Below are positions 1 to 5,614 of a stretch of DNA of 6,833 bases, one piece after another (positions within the stretch are counted from its first letter, which is position 1; each line of letters opens with the position of its first letter). The position numbers and the translations under genes are program-made. The stretch comes from Deltaproteobacteria bacterium (GTDB lineage Bacteria > Desulfobacterota > DSM-4660 > Desulfatiglandales > Desulfatiglandaceae), in NCBI GenBank assembly GCA_019313765.1, contig JAFDAP010000088.1, positions 1 to 6,833 on the forward strand, written 5' to 3'. The notes below the pieces were generated by a model. The model was not told where the DNA came from. It worked only from the letters and a program-made list of their open reading frames with translations, and did no database searches.

Positions 1-794
1 GCCAACCAGTCCGCCCCGGTTTGCTCTCGCAATTCCGTGCTCAGTTCCCGGGCCAGCTTCGTGGTCCACGTTCCGACTTTCTCGTGGTTTTGAGAATCGA
101 ACCGGAAAGAAGGGGCCGCCACGCCAAGACAGGCCACGACCCTGCCCTTCTTATCGTAAACAGGAGCGGCGATTCTTACGACTCCGATACACATCTCCTG
201 TTCATCATAAGCGTATCCGTTTTTCCTCACTGCCTCGAGTTCCTTTTCCAGGGCCTCAAAACCGGTAATGGTATGTTCGGTAATCCTGGGTAGTCCCATC
301 CGGTCCATGACCCGTTTGAGCTTTTCGCCGTTCATGTGGGCCAGATAGACCTTGCCGGGCGCGGTCGCATGGAAATAGGGATAAGCGCTGCCGATCCTTG
401 AAAAGAGTCTCACGGCCTCTGGACCTTCAACCTGCTCTATCAAAATAAGCTGATCCTTTACCCGGGCCGACAATTCAGCGGTTTCGCCGGTTAATTCCAT
501 CAATTCTTTTAAATATCCCCTGGCCTGGGACCGGAAACCCATTCGGCTCATGAAGATATTGCCTAAGTAAAGGAATTTAAACCCGAGCCTGTATGTCTTT
601 TTATCCTGATCAAAGAGGAGATAACCGCTATCCCTGAGAACGCCAAGTATTCGCCAGAGGGAAGGTATAGGGATGCTCAGCCTATCGGCAATCGATTTGA
701 GGCTCAGTTCTGATTCTTCCTCGGCCAGTAGTTCGAGGACCTTTAGTCCCCTGGCTAAGGCCGGGGCCTTTTTATTTGCATTATTACTTTTCAT
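1..794 (-). CDS. IclR-family transcriptional regulator (3' end cut by window edge)
   Basis: A DNA-binding regulator read on the minus strand from ATG at 794-792, open for 264 codons to the window edge with no stop. Residues about 10-70 form the IclR winged helix-turn-helix: ARGLKVLELLAEE, then the recognition region SIADRLSIPIPSLWRILGVL, then a wing ending in YRLG. Residues about 85-255 match the GAF-like effector domain, with GETAELSARV, the HATAPGKVYLAH motif near 142-153 and DEQEMCIGVVRIAAPV near 197-212. Family members are usually 250-270 residues, so only a few C-terminal residues should be missing. It is divergent from the methyltransferase gene at 960, the usual arrangement for an IclR regulator and its target. 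The ligand cannot be read from sequence; a one-carbon or methylated compound is an inference from the neighbour. No good Shine-Dalgarno precedes the ATG. Confidence 0.93.
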   Translation of the reverse strand, partial: MKSNNANKKAPALARGLKVLELLAEEESELSLKSIADRLSIPIPSLWRILGVLRDSGYLLFDQDKKTYRLGFKFLYLGNIFMSRMGFRSQARGYLKELMELTGETAELSARVKDQLILIEQVEGPEAVRLFSRIGSAYPYFHATAPGKVYLAHMNGEKLKRVMDRMGLPRITEHTITGFEALEKELEAVRKNGYAYDEQEMCIGVVRIAAPVYDKKGRVVACLGVAAPSFRFDSQNHEKVGTWTTKLARELSTELREQTGADWL

Positions 795-797
795 ATT

Positions 798-813
798 TGA
801 AATTAAAATTTCA
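798..813. promoter_or_regulatory. Palindrome TGAAAT-N4-ATTTCA, candidate IclR-type operator
   Basis: Perfect 6-bp arms TGAAAT and ATTTCA separated by TAAA, four bases upstream of the regulator's start codon. It resembles the E. coli IclR consensus (TGGAAATNATTTCCA) in arm sequence, although the spacer is longer. The position over the predicted transcription start suggests autoregulation. Confidence 0.4.
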
Positions 814-816
814 CAT

Positions 817-845
817 ACGATATTTTAGTATAGCAACCAAGTCAA
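817..845 (-). promoter_or_regulatory. Candidate promoter for the iclR-type gene
   Basis: On the minus strand, TTGACT (845-840) is followed after 17 bases by TATCGT (822-817). This gives a near-consensus -35 and a weak -10, with transcription expected to start near 810. The start would fall inside the palindrome at 798-813, consistent with autorepression. Found by eye, so the hexamer assignment is tentative. Confidence 0.4.
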
Positions 846-874
846 CAATTTTTTTCCATTGAAGCCGTTTTTTT

Positions 875-889
875 GGCATTGACAATGCC
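875..889. promoter_or_regulatory. Perfect palindrome GGCATTG-A-CAATGCC over a -35 box
   Basis: Seven-base arms with a single central base, the 7-1-7 geometry typical of IclR-family sites. It overlaps TTGACA (879-884), a perfect -35 hexamer for the methyltransferase gene. A protein bound here would be expected to block RNA polymerase, although IclR proteins can also activate. Confidence 0.4.
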
Positions 890-907
890 GGATGCTTTTC
901 CTACCTT
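879..907 (+). promoter_or_regulatory. Candidate promoter for the methyltransferase gene
   Basis: TTGACA (879-884) followed after 17 bases by TACCTT (902-907), a perfect -35 with a poor -10. A second -10-like hexamer, TACAAT (920-925), has no well-spaced -35. A poor -10 would fit a promoter that needs an activator. Confidence 0.35.
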
Positions 908-936
908 TCTGAGGACACTTACAATTTAAAACAGGT

Positions 937-949
937 TTGAAAATTTCAA
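937..949. promoter_or_regulatory. Perfect palindrome TTGAAA-A-TTTCAA before the methyltransferase start
   Basis: Six-base arms around one central A, ending 10 bases before the ATG at 960. It shares the TGAAA/TTTCA half-site with the palindrome at 798-813 beside the regulator gene, so one protein could bind both ends of the intergenic region. It occupies the place where a ribosome binding site is expected, and no clear Shine-Dalgarno is present. Confidence 0.4.
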
Positions 950-959
950 TACTTTTAGA

Positions 960-1751
960 ATGCAAATCATTGCAGACAATATACAGATCACAAATCCGGT
1001 TATTGCCAGGGCCTTAGGTAAAATGGACCCTTTGCCCGTTCAAGACCTGGCAAAAAAATGTGAAGCAGCGGGCGCCGACATTATTGATATCAATCCCGGG
1101 CCCCTCACGCGGGACGGGGAAGAAAAGATGACCTTTCTTGTGGAGACTGTTCAGCACGTTTGCGGCCTTCGCCTCTCCTTGGATACTTCCAACCCTTCGG
1201 CAATGGCAGCCGGACTCAAGGCGTGCAGGGAAAAACCGGTCATTAACGGATTTTCCTTAGAGCCCGCAAAACTTGAAAAGATTCTTCCCCTTGCCACGGA
1301 GTTCGACTGCGATATCATAGGCTTTCTCCTCTATCCGAACGGGATGGTGCCGGGCAATGCCGAAAAACGCCTCAACCTGGCGGTTCAGCTTTTTGAGGCA
1401 TTCAATGAAAAGTGCATTGAACCCCAAAGGCTGATTATAGATCCGGTACTTGTCCCTCTCATGTGGGAGGATGGGTCCAGGCAGGCAATGGAACTCCTGA
1501 CCGTTATAAGGATGCTCCCGGATCTCGTGGGCTTTCCTGTTAGGACCATCGTTGGTCTATCCAACCTGACAAGCGGCAAAGGTCCTAAAGAAAAGAAACT
1601 CTTTTTGGAAGAAGTTTACCTTCCAATGCTTGCCTCGGCCGGGCTTGATATGGTTCTGATGAACATATTCAATCAGAACACGCTCTCCGTAGCTAAGGCG
1701 TGCGAATCAATCATCCGTCAGGGAATCTTTTCCTGGGAAGATGTGCCGTAA
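960..1751 (+). CDS. Methyltetrahydrofolate:corrinoid methyltransferase-like protein (AcsE/MtrH, pterin-binding fold)
   Basis: Predicted soluble TIM-barrel enzyme moving a methyl group between a methyl-pterin and a corrinoid protein. The 263-residue length is close to that of acetogen AcsE (about 262), and the N-terminus shows the family pattern: a first strand, then AKKCEAAGADIIDINPGP (about 31-48). Residues aligning with the AcsE pterin site are present: D75 in LSLDTSN, N96 in PVINGFS, D161 in IIDPVLVP and N202 in VGLSNLTSG. The DPV and GLSN motifs separate it from true dihydropteroate synthase. The ATG at 960 starts at the usual family position, but no good Shine-Dalgarno precedes it. It is divergent from an IclR-type regulator. 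No corrinoid iron-sulfur protein or CO dehydrogenase gene lies beside it, so it could serve the Wood-Ljungdahl pathway or a demethylase system; the sequence alone does not decide. Confidence 0.85.
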   Translation: MQIIADNIQITNPVIARALGKMDPLPVQDLAKKCEAAGADIIDINPGPLTRDGEEKMTFLVETVQHVCGLRLSLDTSNPSAMAAGLKACREKPVINGFSLEPAKLEKILPLATEFDCDIIGFLLYPNGMVPGNAEKRLNLAVQLFEAFNEKCIEPQRLIIDPVLVPLMWEDGSRQAMELLTVIRMLPDLVGFPVRTIVGLSNLTSGKGPKEKKLFLEEVYLPMLASAGLDMVLMNIFNQNTLSVAKACESIIRQGIFSWEDVP

Positions 1752-1820
1752 GGTATGTCATGGATCCGGCGATTCACTTTTAAGCGCTGAGGTTTTGCTT
1801 GCCATATGACGGGATTTGAT

Positions 1821-2073
1821 ACATTCTATTGTAACCGTTCACGGGTTTAAAGGTTCAGAGGTTCAAGGTTCCATTCTCGTCCTCGGACCGTATTTGGAAT
1901 GTGTATTTACGAGAAAAGCGTTATCTTCCTCAGGCTTAATCCAAAATTTGGAGACAAATTGGCAATTACTTGGGAAAATGAGCATTTTTAACGAGGACTT
2001 CGGGGCTTCAATGCCTTCTTTGTCCTTAACCTTGAACGTTGAACCCTGAACCTGTGAACGGTGACATTCTATT
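1821..2073. mobile_element. 233-bp MITE-like insertion with 10-bp flanking direct repeats
   Basis: The element at 1831-2063 is bounded by a perfect 10-bp direct repeat, ACATTCTATT, at 1821-1830 and 2064-2073, which looks like a target-site duplication. Its ends form an imperfect inverted repeat: ACCGTTCAC (1834-1842) pairs with GTGAACGGT (2054-2062), and GTTCAAGGTT (1861-1870) pairs with AACCTTGAAC (2028-2037). GGTTCA/TGAACC pairs lie between them with shifted spacing. Both arms are built from a GTTCA(A/G)-type motif repeating roughly every 7-9 bases. The interior (about 1871-2027) encodes no recognisable protein, so any mobility would need enzymes from elsewhere. It accounts for most of the 342-base gap between genes; 1752-1820 holds nothing I can name. 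Confidence 0.7.
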
Positions 2074-2081
2074 TTAGAGCG

Positions 2082-2087
2082 AGGAGG
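2082..2087 (+). promoter_or_regulatory. Strong ribosome binding site fixing the start of the IMPase-like gene
   Basis: AGGAGG six bases before GTG at 2094. This favours 2094 over the more upstream in-frame GTG at 2061, which has no such signal and lies inside the right arm of the insertion element. The site is outside the element and therefore belongs to the original leader. Confidence 0.8.
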
Positions 2088-2093
2088 GAAATA

Positions 2094-2891
2094 GTGGTCT
2101 TAAAAGGGAAAGAGATTGAAGATCTGGGGCAGTTTGCAATAGAGGTCATCCGTGGTTCAGGTGAGAAGGCGTTGTCCTATTATGGTAAAGGCAGGTATCA
2201 GATGAAGTTCGACGAAGGCCTGGTAACAGAGGCCGAAATCCAGCTAACGGAGTTTTTTCAGGATCAACTCCAGGCCCATTTTCCGGAACACCAGATCTTT
2301 AAGAACAACCAGAAGGACCATGAATACACCCATGAGGGGAAGAAATCCGTATGGATATATGACCCATTGGACGGGGTAGCCAACTTCCAGGCGGGAATCC
2401 CAATATGGGGTATGTCTTTGGCGCTTATTGAGAACTTCTGGCCGGTTTTCGGAGTATTTTATATGCCCGCGACCGGCGATCTATTTCAGGCACAGGCGGG
2501 GAACAAGGCGTTCCGCGGAAAAAAAGAGCTCAGAATTTCGGCTCAGGAGAGTATTAATAATGAAAGTCTTCTTCTAACCTACTCTCGATTTCACCAGCAC
2601 TACCGTGCCACATTTCCCGGAAAAATCCGCAGTCTGGGATGCACTGCCGCCCACATATGCTATGTTGCCATGGGCCGTGCGGAGGCCGCTGTCATTGCCA
2701 ACGAGTCTTATCCGGGGCTTGCTGCAGCATGTATCATTGTGGAGGCGGCAGGAGGGAAAATATCCAAGATGGACGGGACCAGTTTCTTTCTCAATGAATA
2801 CTTAGATGGCGCGAAAATTGACGAACATCTTTTGGTGGCTTCCCCTGAGACCTCCTCACAGGTTCTTAAGTGCCTGCAAAAGACGTCATAG
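2094..2891 (+). CDS. Inositol-monophosphatase-family protein with altered metal site
   Basis: A 265-residue protein starting at GTG 2094, chosen for the AGGAGG upstream. The family signature IYDPLDGVANF is at 88-98, giving metal ligands D90 and D93. KFD-GLVTEAE (38-48) matches the first motif, and GCTAAHICYVAMGRAEAAV (182-200) and EAAGGKI (217-223) match the second half of the fold. Several catalytic positions differ from IMPA1-type enzymes: the Asp of VTxAD is E48, the GEE loop is replaced by KNN (70-72), and the WDxAA metal ligand is lost in YPGLAAA (206-212). Active relatives hydrolyse inositol phosphate, fructose bisphosphate or PAP in a Mg-dependent reaction. This one may have changed substrate, reduced activity or a non-catalytic role. 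No signal peptide is seen. It is convergent with bioB. Confidence 0.8.
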   Translation: MVLKGKEIEDLGQFAIEVIRGSGEKALSYYGKGRYQMKFDEGLVTEAEIQLTEFFQDQLQAHFPEHQIFKNNQKDHEYTHEGKKSVWIYDPLDGVANFQAGIPIWGMSLALIENFWPVFGVFYMPATGDLFQAQAGNKAFRGKKELRISAQESINNESLLLTYSRFHQHYRATFPGKIRSLGCTAAHICYVAMGRAEAAVIANESYPGLAAACIIVEAAGGKISKMDGTSFFLNEYLDGAKIDEHLLVASPETSSQVLKCLQKTS

Positions 2892-2896
2892 AAGTC

Positions 2897-3120
2897 TGTC
2901 CGAGAACTTACCAAACTTGTCATTTCGAGCCCCGCAATGCGGGACGAGAAATCTTATTGTATTGAAAATGAGTAAGTTTTTAGATTTCTCCCGGAGCCTG
3001 CCCTGAGCGTAAATACTAAGATTCCTCGCTTCGCCCTCCGGGGCGTAAGCCCTACGGGCCGGAGGCTCGGAATGACAGAAGCGAAGGGGTGGAAATGACA
3101 TGAAGACATATTCTCGGACA
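2897..3120. repeat. Inverted-repeat element between convergent genes (MITE/REP-like)
   Basis: Outer perfect inverted repeat TGTCCGAGAA (2897-2906) and TTCTCGGACA (3111-3120). An inner near-perfect pair is TGTCATTTCGA (2918-2928) and TCGGAATGACA (3067-3077). Between them are nested hairpins, including CCTCCGG (3035-3041) with CCGGAGG (3059-3065) and a GGGC-GTAA-GCCC stem-loop (3041-3052). The inner core is shared with the element at 4455-4585. No target duplication is visible. Reading frames through it give low-complexity peptides and are not genes. It fills almost all of the gap between the IMPase-like gene and bioB, whose transcripts converge, so its hairpins could act as a two-way transcription barrier; that is inference. 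Confidence 0.65.
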
Positions 3121-3176
3121 ACCTCCTATCCTTCCTCAACTGACCGGGATAGATAGCGGGCAGACCGATGCCGTTC

Positions 3177-4175
3177 TCAGTTCCGGGTAGAGGACGCGTC
3201 TTTTCTTACTGAAAACTGCAGGTTCTCGATCATTTCAAGATCATTTTCCAATGTCCGGCCGCTTGTCGTCAGGTAATTTCCGGTCATAATTCCGCTGGCC
3301 CCCGCATAAAAAACCATGGGATGAAGCTCTTTGAGCTTGGCCTCCCTTCCTCCGCAGACCAGGATGTCTTTGCCGGGCAGCACATAGCGGAACATGGCGA
3401 TGATCTTAAGGCAGCGAAGGGGAGTCAATGCCCTCACGTTTTCGAGACGTGTCCCCTTAATGGGTGTAAGGAAATTGATGGGCACGGAATCCACATCCAG
3501 CTCCCTGATAGTCAGGGCCAGTTCAAGGACCTGCGAATCCGTTTCCCCCATGCCGAATAACCCTCCCACACACACCGAGAGCCCTGCTTCTTTGGCCGAT
3601 TTAATGGTTTCGACCCTCTCCTGATAGGTATGGGTCGTACAGATTTGGCTGAAAAAGCTCTCACTGGTTTCCAGGTTATGATGGAGTCTTGTAACCCCGG
3701 CCTCCTTTAAAAGAGCAAAGTCCTTACGGTCAAGAATGCCAAGGGACGCACAGTATCCCAAATCATGGACGTCCAGTTCCCGGATTGCATTGGCAACCGC
3801 TGCCACTTCTTTCCTTAAGAGCCTTTTTCCGCTCGTAACAATTGAATACCTGTTTATTCTGCCATTTGCGGCGGCTAAAGCGCCCGCCTGCAATTTGTCC
3901 TTTGCAAGCAGGGGGTAAACAGGTGCATCTGTCCTGGCAAAGGCTGACTGCGCACAAAACGCGCAGTCTTCAGTGCATCTCCCGGATTTTGCATTGCAGA
4001 TGGTGCAGAGGTGAATTTCCCTGCCAAAATAAAATTCACGGATAAAGTCCGCTCCGGCAAAAAGATCAAAAACCCGACGTTCAGGCATGTCAATCATTTC
4101 CTTGAATGCGTCAGCGCCGGGCACATCCCCTGTCACGATCCTTTCAGCAAGGTTGAGATATTTGTGTTTGTCCAT
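3177..4175 (-). CDS. bioB: Biotin synthase, radical SAM enzyme, probably the anaerobe-type (type II) form
   Basis: Converts dethiobiotin to biotin, the last step of biotin synthesis, using S-adenosylmethionine radical chemistry and a sulfur-donating auxiliary cluster in the cytosol. The 332-residue protein has the radical-SAM motif CTEDCAFC (C67, C71, C74), HHNLETS (165-171), TYQERVETIKSAKEAGL (183-199), VPINFLTPIKGT (231-242), GGRE (275-278) and a typical C-terminal AGASGIMTGNYLTT. Compared with E. coli BioB, the auxiliary-cluster residues C142, C202 and R277 are conserved, but the position of Cys97 is S111 (NRYSIVTSG). Two extra cysteines, C57 and C60 (LCTIC), precede the SAM motif. This pattern fits the biotin synthases of obligate anaerobes, which carry a 4Fe-type auxiliary cluster. 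ATG at 4175 follows AAAGG at short spacing. It stands alone; no other bio gene is in the window. Confidence 0.95.
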   Translation of the reverse strand: MDKHKYLNLAERIVTGDVPGADAFKEMIDMPERRVFDLFAGADFIREFYFGREIHLCTICNAKSGRCTEDCAFCAQSAFARTDAPVYPLLAKDKLQAGALAAANGRINRYSIVTSGKRLLRKEVAAVANAIRELDVHDLGYCASLGILDRKDFALLKEAGVTRLHHNLETSESFFSQICTTHTYQERVETIKSAKEAGLSVCVGGLFGMGETDSQVLELALTIRELDVDSVPINFLTPIKGTRLENVRALTPLRCLKIIAMFRYVLPGKDILVCGGREAKLKELHPMVFYAGASGIMTGNYLTTSGRTLENDLEMIENLQFSVRKDASSTRN

Positions 4176-4235
4176 GAGCCTTTATACTTCGCTGATCCCG
4201 AACGGTCAAAAAGTTTTTACGAATTTTACGATACG

Positions 4236-4255
4236 TTAGATTTTATAAAATGTAA
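4236..4255. promoter_or_regulatory. AT-rich palindrome in the bioB leader
   Basis: A perfect 12-bp palindrome ATTTTATAAAAT (4240-4251) extends to 20 bases with one symmetric mismatch (TTA-g on one side, g-TAA on the other). It lies about 60 bases upstream of the bioB start and contains TATAAAAT, so it could be a -10 region, an operator, or both. A direct repeat TTTTACGA (4215-4222 and 4224-4231, 9-base period) lies just downstream of it with respect to bioB. It does not match the classical BirA operator that I would expect for biotin control. The rest of 4256-4454 shows no convincing gene. Confidence 0.3.
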
Positions 4256-4454
4256 GGTCTCAATATGGGATATTCATCCGGCCTGCTTCTTAAAGGCCAA
4301 ATCTCCACCATTGAAAATGGCTTTAATCCGAATTTCGTTGAAAAGTTGCTTTTTTATGTAGAAAAATGCCCCGAAAGATGTTAAAAGAAAATATACTGTT
4401 GTGCGATAAACAGACGATTCTAAATTCATTTTGGATTTTGAAACCACGTCCATT

Positions 4455-4585
4455 GAGACTGTTTCGTAATGTCATTCCGAGACGATAGCCGAGGAATCTT
4501 ATGTTCGCAAGTGCTTATTTTAAAAGATTTCTCTCCTCTGTCGAAATGACATAAAGAGCTAAAACCAGTATTACGACACAGTCTC
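4455..4585. repeat. 131-bp inverted-repeat element (MITE-like) in the greA leader
   Basis: Terminal inverted repeats of 16 bases, GAGACTGTTTCGTAAT (4455-4470) and ATTACGACACAGTCTC (4570-4585), match at 15 of 16 positions. Just inside them, TGTCATTCCGA (4470-4480) and TCGAAATGACA (4541-4551) form a second pair with one mismatch. GAGGAATCTTA (4491-4501) and AGATTTCTC (4526-4534) repeat the same design seen in the element at 2897-3120. The element has no coding capacity and no visible target duplication. It ends 37 bases before the greA start codon. Confidence 0.7.
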
Positions 4586-4609
4586 CTCGGCCGTGGATTT
4601 TTTATCTAT

Positions 4610-4615
4610 AAGGGG
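4610..4615 (+). promoter_or_regulatory. Ribosome binding site deciding the greA start
   Basis: AAGGGG, seven bases before ATG 4623. It supports this start over the in-frame upstream codon at 4593, which would add ten residues not found in GreA proteins. Confidence 0.75.
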
Positions 4616-4622
4616 TAATCGA

Positions 4623-5090
4623 ATGGAGACAATACCAATAACCAGGGAAGGACTTGAAAAGCTGAAAAAAGAATTAATCAACTTGGAGAAGGTGGAGAGG
4701 CCCCAGAACATCCGGGCCATTGAGGAAGCCCGGGACCATGGTGATATAAGTGAAAATGCGGAATATCATGCAGCCAAGGAGAGGCAGTCATTTATAGCGG
4801 GAAGAATCAACGAATTACAAACGGCTATTGCCAAAGCAGAAGTTATCGAGGTGGAAGACAGTCCTGCAGATCGTGTCGTGTTCGGGCGTACCGTTTTATT
4901 ATATAATATCGAGACCGATGAAGAGGTTTCGTATCAACTGGTAGGGACATATGAATCCGCCCCGGAGAATGGCCGGATTTCAGTAACCTCCCCATTGGGT
5001 CAGGCCCTGATCGGCAAAGAGAAAGGTGATGAGGTAACGGCCAGGACCCCCGGGGGAATCCTGGAGTATGAAATCCTGGAAATTAATTAG
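4623..5090 (+). CDS. greA: Transcription elongation factor GreA
   Basis: Binds the secondary channel of RNA polymerase and stimulates cleavage of backtracked transcripts. The 155-residue protein is close to the usual length of about 158. The N-terminal coiled coil (about 8-75) carries the signature GDISENAEYHAAKERQ at 40-55. D41 and E44, the acidic tip residues that organise the catalytic metal, fall at the same numbers as in E. coli GreA. The C-terminal FKBP-like domain follows, with VVFGRTVLL (85-93) and VTSPLGQALIGKEKGDEV (121-138), then a short beta ending. It is the first gene of a tight trio: its stop codon overlaps the AGGA that serves the hydrolase gene. Its leader is abutted by the inverted-repeat element ending at 4585, so the promoter lies within or upstream of that element, or in the 37 bases after it. 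Confidence 0.97.
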   Translation: METIPITREGLEKLKKELINLEKVERPQNIRAIEEARDHGDISENAEYHAAKERQSFIAGRINELQTAIAKAEVIEVEDSPADRVVFGRTVLLYNIETDEEVSYQLVGTYESAPENGRISVTSPLGQALIGKEKGDEVTARTPGGILEYEILEIN

Positions 5091-5095
5091 GAACC

Positions 5096-5569
5096 ATGAC
5101 TGTCACAATATTTATTCACGGGCTTGAGAGCAGCAACAAGGGAACAAAATCGATCTTCTTCCGCGAGAGATATCCGGATATGATCATTCCCAACTTTGCG
5201 GGTGATCTTGAGACAAGAATGGAGAAACTCGAGAGCGTGCTTTCGGGAAAAACGGGTATCAGGCTCGTTGGGTCCAGTTTCGGTGGCTTGATGGCCTCAA
5301 TTTTTGCCATGCACAATGAATCCAGGGTAGAAAAGATGGCCCTTCTTGCACCGGCCATTAACCTGATGCATTTCGCCCGGCACGGGAATAAACAGGTATC
5401 CGTACCGGTCTGGGTCTTTCACGGCACGAATGACCAGGTAATTCCCTTTGACGAGGTGGAAACCGTTGCCAGGGATATGTTTACCGATCTCTCATTTAAT
5501 GCGGTCGATGACGACCATTTTCTTCACAAGACCTTTAAGACCATTGACTGGGACGGCATTCTTCTATAG
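5096..5569 (+). CDS. Small alpha/beta-hydrolase (YqiA/UPF0227-like esterase)
   Basis: A 157-residue single-domain serine hydrolase. Visible features are the first strand and oxyanion region TIFIHGLESSNKGTKS (4-19), the nucleophile elbow GSSFGG (59-64, Ser61), the acid loop FHGTNDQVIP (108-117, Asp113) and the catalytic histidine in DDDHFL (His141). The complete Ser-Asp-His triad suggests an active enzyme, probably an esterase or thioesterase, but the substrate cannot be read. The compact size and missing lid domain fit the YqiA/UPF0227 type. There is no signal peptide, so it is cytosolic. It begins five bases after greA, with AGGA spanning the greA stop codon (5089-5092), so translational coupling is likely. 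The next gene follows after 45 bases without a convincing terminator. Confidence 0.85.
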   Translation: MTVTIFIHGLESSNKGTKSIFFRERYPDMIIPNFAGDLETRMEKLESVLSGKTGIRLVGSSFGGLMASIFAMHNESRVEKMALLAPAINLMHFARHGNKQVSVPVWVFHGTNDQVIPFDEVETVARDMFTDLSFNAVDDDHFLHKTFKTIDWDGILL

Positions 5570-5614
5570 ATGACCTCACTGACAGGGCTTTTTTTACGAG
5601 GCGAAACAGGCTGA

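Noticed and set aside
21..293. 90-codon plus-strand open frame
   Set aside because: It is antisense to the IclR-family gene, whose protein has clear family motifs across this stretch; the plus-strand product has none.
1757..1810. Hairpin after the methyltransferase gene (GTCATGG with CCATATGAC)
   Set aside because: The arms pair only with a two-base bulge, are separated by a long loop and have no T-run, so it is not supported as a terminator.
1816..2049. 77-codon plus-strand open frame through the insertion element
   Set aside because: It starts in the target duplication, runs through both inverted-repeat arms and gives a peptide with no recognisable domain. The inverted-repeat structure explains the sequence better than a gene does.
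2061..2093. Upstream GTG start for the IMPase-like gene (11 extra residues)
   Set aside because: It would begin inside the right arm of the inserted element and lacks a ribosome binding site, whereas GTG 2094 has AGGAGG at ideal spacing.
2886..3139. Overlapping minus-strand frames giving Pro/Arg-rich peptides
   Set aside because: They lie inside the hairpin-rich repeat between convergent genes. Such peptides are the usual spurious translations of dispersed repeats.
4011..4361. 116-codon plus-strand frame overlapping the bioB 5' end
   Set aside because: About half is antisense to the conserved N-terminus of biotin synthase; the rest covers the AT-rich leader without a known motif.
5570..5597. 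Terminator between the hydrolase and the TrpF-like gene
   Set aside because: A T-run is present, but the only pairing before it is CCT/AGG with a seven-base loop, too weak to call.
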